Positions 61,978-64,000 of a DNA stretch of 64,000 nucleotides are shown here, one piece after another. The notes beneath the pieces were generated by a model. That model worked only from the letters and a program-made list of their open reading frames with translations. It did not search any database and had not been told where the DNA came from. A program made the position numbers and the translations under genes. How positions within the stretch are numbered: position 1 is the first letter of the stretch; every line of letters begins with the position of its first letter. This DNA comes from Klebsiella oxytoca. GTDB taxonomy: Bacteria > Pseudomonadota > Gammaproteobacteria > Enterobacterales > Enterobacteriaceae. The stretch spans positions 1,426,001-1,490,000 of the forward strand of contig NZ_CP046115.1 of the NCBI RefSeq assembly GCF_009707385.1, written 5' to 3'.

Positions 61978-62737
61978 GGACATTGCCTCCCAGCCAGGCG
62001 GCGATCACCGCCGGATCGCGGCGTACGGTCTCCGGCGTGCCGCTGGTTAACGTTTTGCCGTAATCCAGCACCATCAGGCGATCGCAGATCCCCATCACCA
62101 GCTTGACGTCGTGCTCAATCATCAGCAGCGTTTTGCCGTCATCGCGAATGCGCAGCAGTAGTTCGCCAAGGGCCATCTTCTCGGTGGCGTTCATCCCGGC
62201 CGCCGGTTCATCCAGCGCCAGCAGGCGCGGGTCGGTCGCCAGCGCGCGGGCAATCTCCAGCCGCCGCTGGTGGCCGTAGGCGAGGTCGCAGGCGCGATAG
62301 TGGGCGAACTGCGCGATGCCGGTATAGTCCAGCCAGTGCCACGCCAGCTCGCGGGTCTGCGCCTCTTCGGCGCGGGCGCGTTTATGGCGGGAGAGCGCGG
62401 CCCACAGGCCGTTGCGGGTGCGCACGTGGCGGCCCACCATCACGTTTTCCAGCACCGACATTTCGTTAAATAACCGCACGTTCTGGAAGGTGCGGGCGAT
62501 GCCCGCGGCGGTCACTTTCTCAATATTGTTCGGAAAATAGGCTTCCCCGCCGATGGCGAACTCGCCGCTGTCCGCCGGATATAGCCCGGTAATCAGGTTA
62601 AAGCAGGTGGTTTTTCCCGCGCCGTTGGGGCCGATCAGGCCGTATATTTCGCCCTCGTTGATGGTGAGCGACACGTTGTCGACCGCCGTCAGGCCGCCGA
62701 AGCGCTTGGTCATATGGCGCACGCTTAACAGGCTCAT
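61970..62737 (-). CDS. LivG-like ABC ATPase
   Basis: 255 residues. Walker A G-P-N-G-A-G-K-T-T near residue 38, I-A-R-T-F-Q-N-V-R-L-F near 85 (LivG Q-loop pattern), Walker B L-L-A-L-D-E-P-A-A-G-M-N near 180, with the signature region A-Y-G-H-Q-R-R-L-E-I-A lacking the LSGGQ core, as is common in LivG. Overlaps the livM-like gene by four bases and the livF-like start by eight. Confidence 0.95.
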   Translation of the reverse strand: MSLLSVRHMTKRFGGLTAVDNVSLTINEGEIYGLIGPNGAGKTTCFNLITGLYPADSGEFAIGGEAYFPNNIEKVTAAGIARTFQNVRLFNEMSVLENVMVGRHVRTRNGLWAALSRHKRARAEEAQTRELAWHWLDYTGIAQFAHYRACDLAYGHQRRLEIARALATDPRLLALDEPAAGMNATEKMALGELLLRIRDDGKTLLMIEHDVKLVMGICDRLMVLDYGKTLTSGTPETVRRDPAVIAAWLGGNVHV

Positions 62738-63840
62738 GCTTTCGCTCCTTGATGTCGCGCGGGCCAGATACCCTGAGGGCGCAGCAGCATGACCAGCACC
62801 AGCGCCAGGCCGTAAAACAGCTGGCGCAATATTTCCGGGTCAATCAGCACTTCGCCAAACAGCGCCTGCTGTACCGGCGCCGCCTGGCTGCGCAGCAGCT
62901 CCGGCAGCGCGGTCAGCAGCACCGCGCCGAGGATCACGCCGGGGATATGCCCCATCCCGCCCAGCACCACCATCGCCAGCACCGCAATCGACTCCTGCAG
63001 GGTAAAGGATTCCGGCGAAACGAAGCCCTGAAATGCGCCGAACAGCGCGCCCGCCACGCCGCCGAATGAGGCGCCGATAGCGAAAGCCAGCAGCTTGTAG
63101 TTACGCAGGTTGATGCCCATCGCCCGGGCGACGTCTTCATCCTCGCGGATGGCGTGCCAGGCCCGGCCAATGCGCGAATGCTGTAGCCGCAGGCAGACGA
63201 AAATAATCGCCACAATCACCAGCATCAGCAGGTAGTACCACAGCCATAGCGCCGGGACTTTAAAGCCGAGCCAGTGATAAACGCCGCTAAACTTGAGGCC
63301 GAACAGATTCAGCGAATCGACCCCGGAGATGCCTTTTGCGCCGTTGGTGATGTTGACCGGACGGTCGAGGTTGCGCATCAGGATGCGAATAATTTCGCCG
63401 AACCCGAGGGTGACAATCGCCAGGTAGTCGCCGCGCAGCTTGAGCGTCGGCGCGCCCAGCACGATACCGCAGCCTGCCGCCAGCAGCGCGGCGAGCGGAA
63501 TAATCACCAGCCACGAGGTGTGCAGGCCGTCCGGAAACCAGCTATTTAAAATTGGGAACACGTCCAGCAGATGCGGAGAGGCCAGCAGCGCCGCCAGATA
63601 CGCGCCGACGGCGTAAAAGGCGATAAAGCCCATATCCAGCAGGCCGGTGTAGCCGACCACGATATTCAGCCCCAGCGCCAGCATAACGTAGAGCAGGGCG
63701 AAGTCGATGACCCGCACCCAGTAGTTGCCGCCGAGCTGGCTGGCGACCATCGGCGCGACCAGCAGCGCGCAGACCAACAGGGTCATCCCGGACCAGAAGC
63801 GGCGGGAGACGACAGGCGTATCGAGTTGTGCCGTTGTCAT
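62734..63840 (-). CDS. LivM-like ABC permease
   Basis: 368 residues, about ten helices. Family signatures: L-G-L-N-I-V-V-G-Y-T-G-L-L-D-M-G-F near residue 58, G-D-Y-L-A-I-V-T-L-G-F-G-E-I-I-R near 137, and I-R-E-D-E-D-V-A-R-A-M-G-I near 233 (the cytoplasmic coupling loop), with V-L-G-G-M-G-H-I-P-G later. AGGAGA ribosome site. Directly after the livH-like gene. Confidence 0.95.
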   Translation of the reverse strand: MTTAQLDTPVVSRRFWSGMTLLVCALLVAPMVASQLGGNYWVRVIDFALLYVMLALGLNIVVGYTGLLDMGFIAFYAVGAYLAALLASPHLLDVFPILNSWFPDGLHTSWLVIIPLAALLAAGCGIVLGAPTLKLRGDYLAIVTLGFGEIIRILMRNLDRPVNITNGAKGISGVDSLNLFGLKFSGVYHWLGFKVPALWLWYYLLMLVIVAIIFVCLRLQHSRIGRAWHAIREDEDVARAMGINLRNYKLLAFAIGASFGGVAGALFGAFQGFVSPESFTLQESIAVLAMVVLGGMGHIPGVILGAVLLTALPELLRSQAAPVQQALFGEVLIDPEILRQLFYGLALVLVMLLRPQGIWPARHQGAKA

Positions 63841-63850
63841 GATTTTTCTC

Positions 63851-64000
63851 CTAAGCCCGCTGGGCGACGCGTTCGCCGAGCAAACCGGCCGGGCGGAAGA
63901 CCAGCACCAGGATCAGCACCATAAAGGCGAAGATATCCTGGTAGTTGCTGCCGAAGACGCCGTGGGTCAGGTCGCCGAGATAGCCTGCGCCGAGGGATTC
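63851..64000 (-). CDS. LivH-like ABC permease, 3' end only
   Basis: The minus-strand frame is open from the window edge for 49 codons to TAG at 63853-63851, ending L-I-L-V-L-V-F-R-P-A-G-L-L-G-E-R, the usual LivH C-terminus. The 5' part lies beyond the window. First visible gene of the liv-like operon. Confidence 0.9.
   Translation of the reverse strand, partial: ESLGAGYLGDLTHGVFGSNYQDIFAFMVLILVLVFRPAGLLGERVAQRA

Overview
The window is chromosomal DNA from an enterobacterium of the Klebsiella oxytoca complex. The strongest pointer is a chromosomal class A beta-lactamase of the OXY family (53.4-54.3 kb) with the usual weak OXY promoter. The purEK-lpxH-ppiB-cysS-ybcI-ybcJ-folD-argU block, the cadCBA-dtpC-lysU block and the yah cluster all resemble Enterobacteriaceae genes at protein level. 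The OXY sequence is divergent enough that I do not assign a species.

Layout. 1-1.35 kb: end of the allantoin/oxamate operon (allH fragment, allK). 1.5-10.1 kb: housekeeping block from purK to folD, with a PurR operator before purE. 10.46-15.4 kb: tRNA-Arg(UCU) followed by a decayed lambdoid prophage (LexA box, dinI fragment fused to a rusA fragment, ylcG-like gene, late antiterminator Q, late promoter/terminator, two unknown paralogous cargo genes, broken holin) and a second copy of the tRNA 3' end overlapping an integrase tail. 15.7-26.4 kb: AT-richer accessory catabolic island with two modules of LysR regulator, M20 amidohydrolase and transporter, plus a periplasmic amidase and an L-serine dehydratase. 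26.9-30.4 kb: nucleoside-scavenging operon and a Crp/Fnr-type regulator. 30.5-33.8 kb: beta-lactamase-fold hydrolase, small dimeric-barrel protein, GcvA-like regulator, GNAT protein. 34.2-43.8 kb: lysine decarboxylase acid-resistance locus cadC-cadB-cadA-dtpC, a 118-bp tandem repeat array, and lysU. 43.8-52.8 kb: yahJ-I-G-F-E-D, divergent from yahC-yahB. 52.9-58.3 kb: PliG-like exported protein, blaOXY and a ribose/inositol-type ABC importer. 58.3-64 kb: operon for an amino-acid-type ABC importer, an ATC-hydrolase-family protein and an N-carbamoyl amidohydrolase; it runs off the right edge.

How it fits together. Much of the accessory content concerns opening C-N bonds of amide, ureide and carbamoyl compounds and recovering nitrogen, carbon or ATP: allH/allK, their paralogues yahE/F/G/I, two M20 hydrolases, a periplasmic amidase, and the ATC/N-carbamoyl operon. 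The most unusual element is the prophage relic. A LexA box reads into a short operon ending in Q, and Q sits directly before a late promoter/terminator and two unknown beta-solenoid-like genes, the slot occupied by stxAB in Shiga-toxin phages. Other notable points are a 10-A run that breaks a Dcu-type transporter and the 118-bp array between dtpC and lysU. All function calls are from reading the sequence and from family knowledge; no database search was run.
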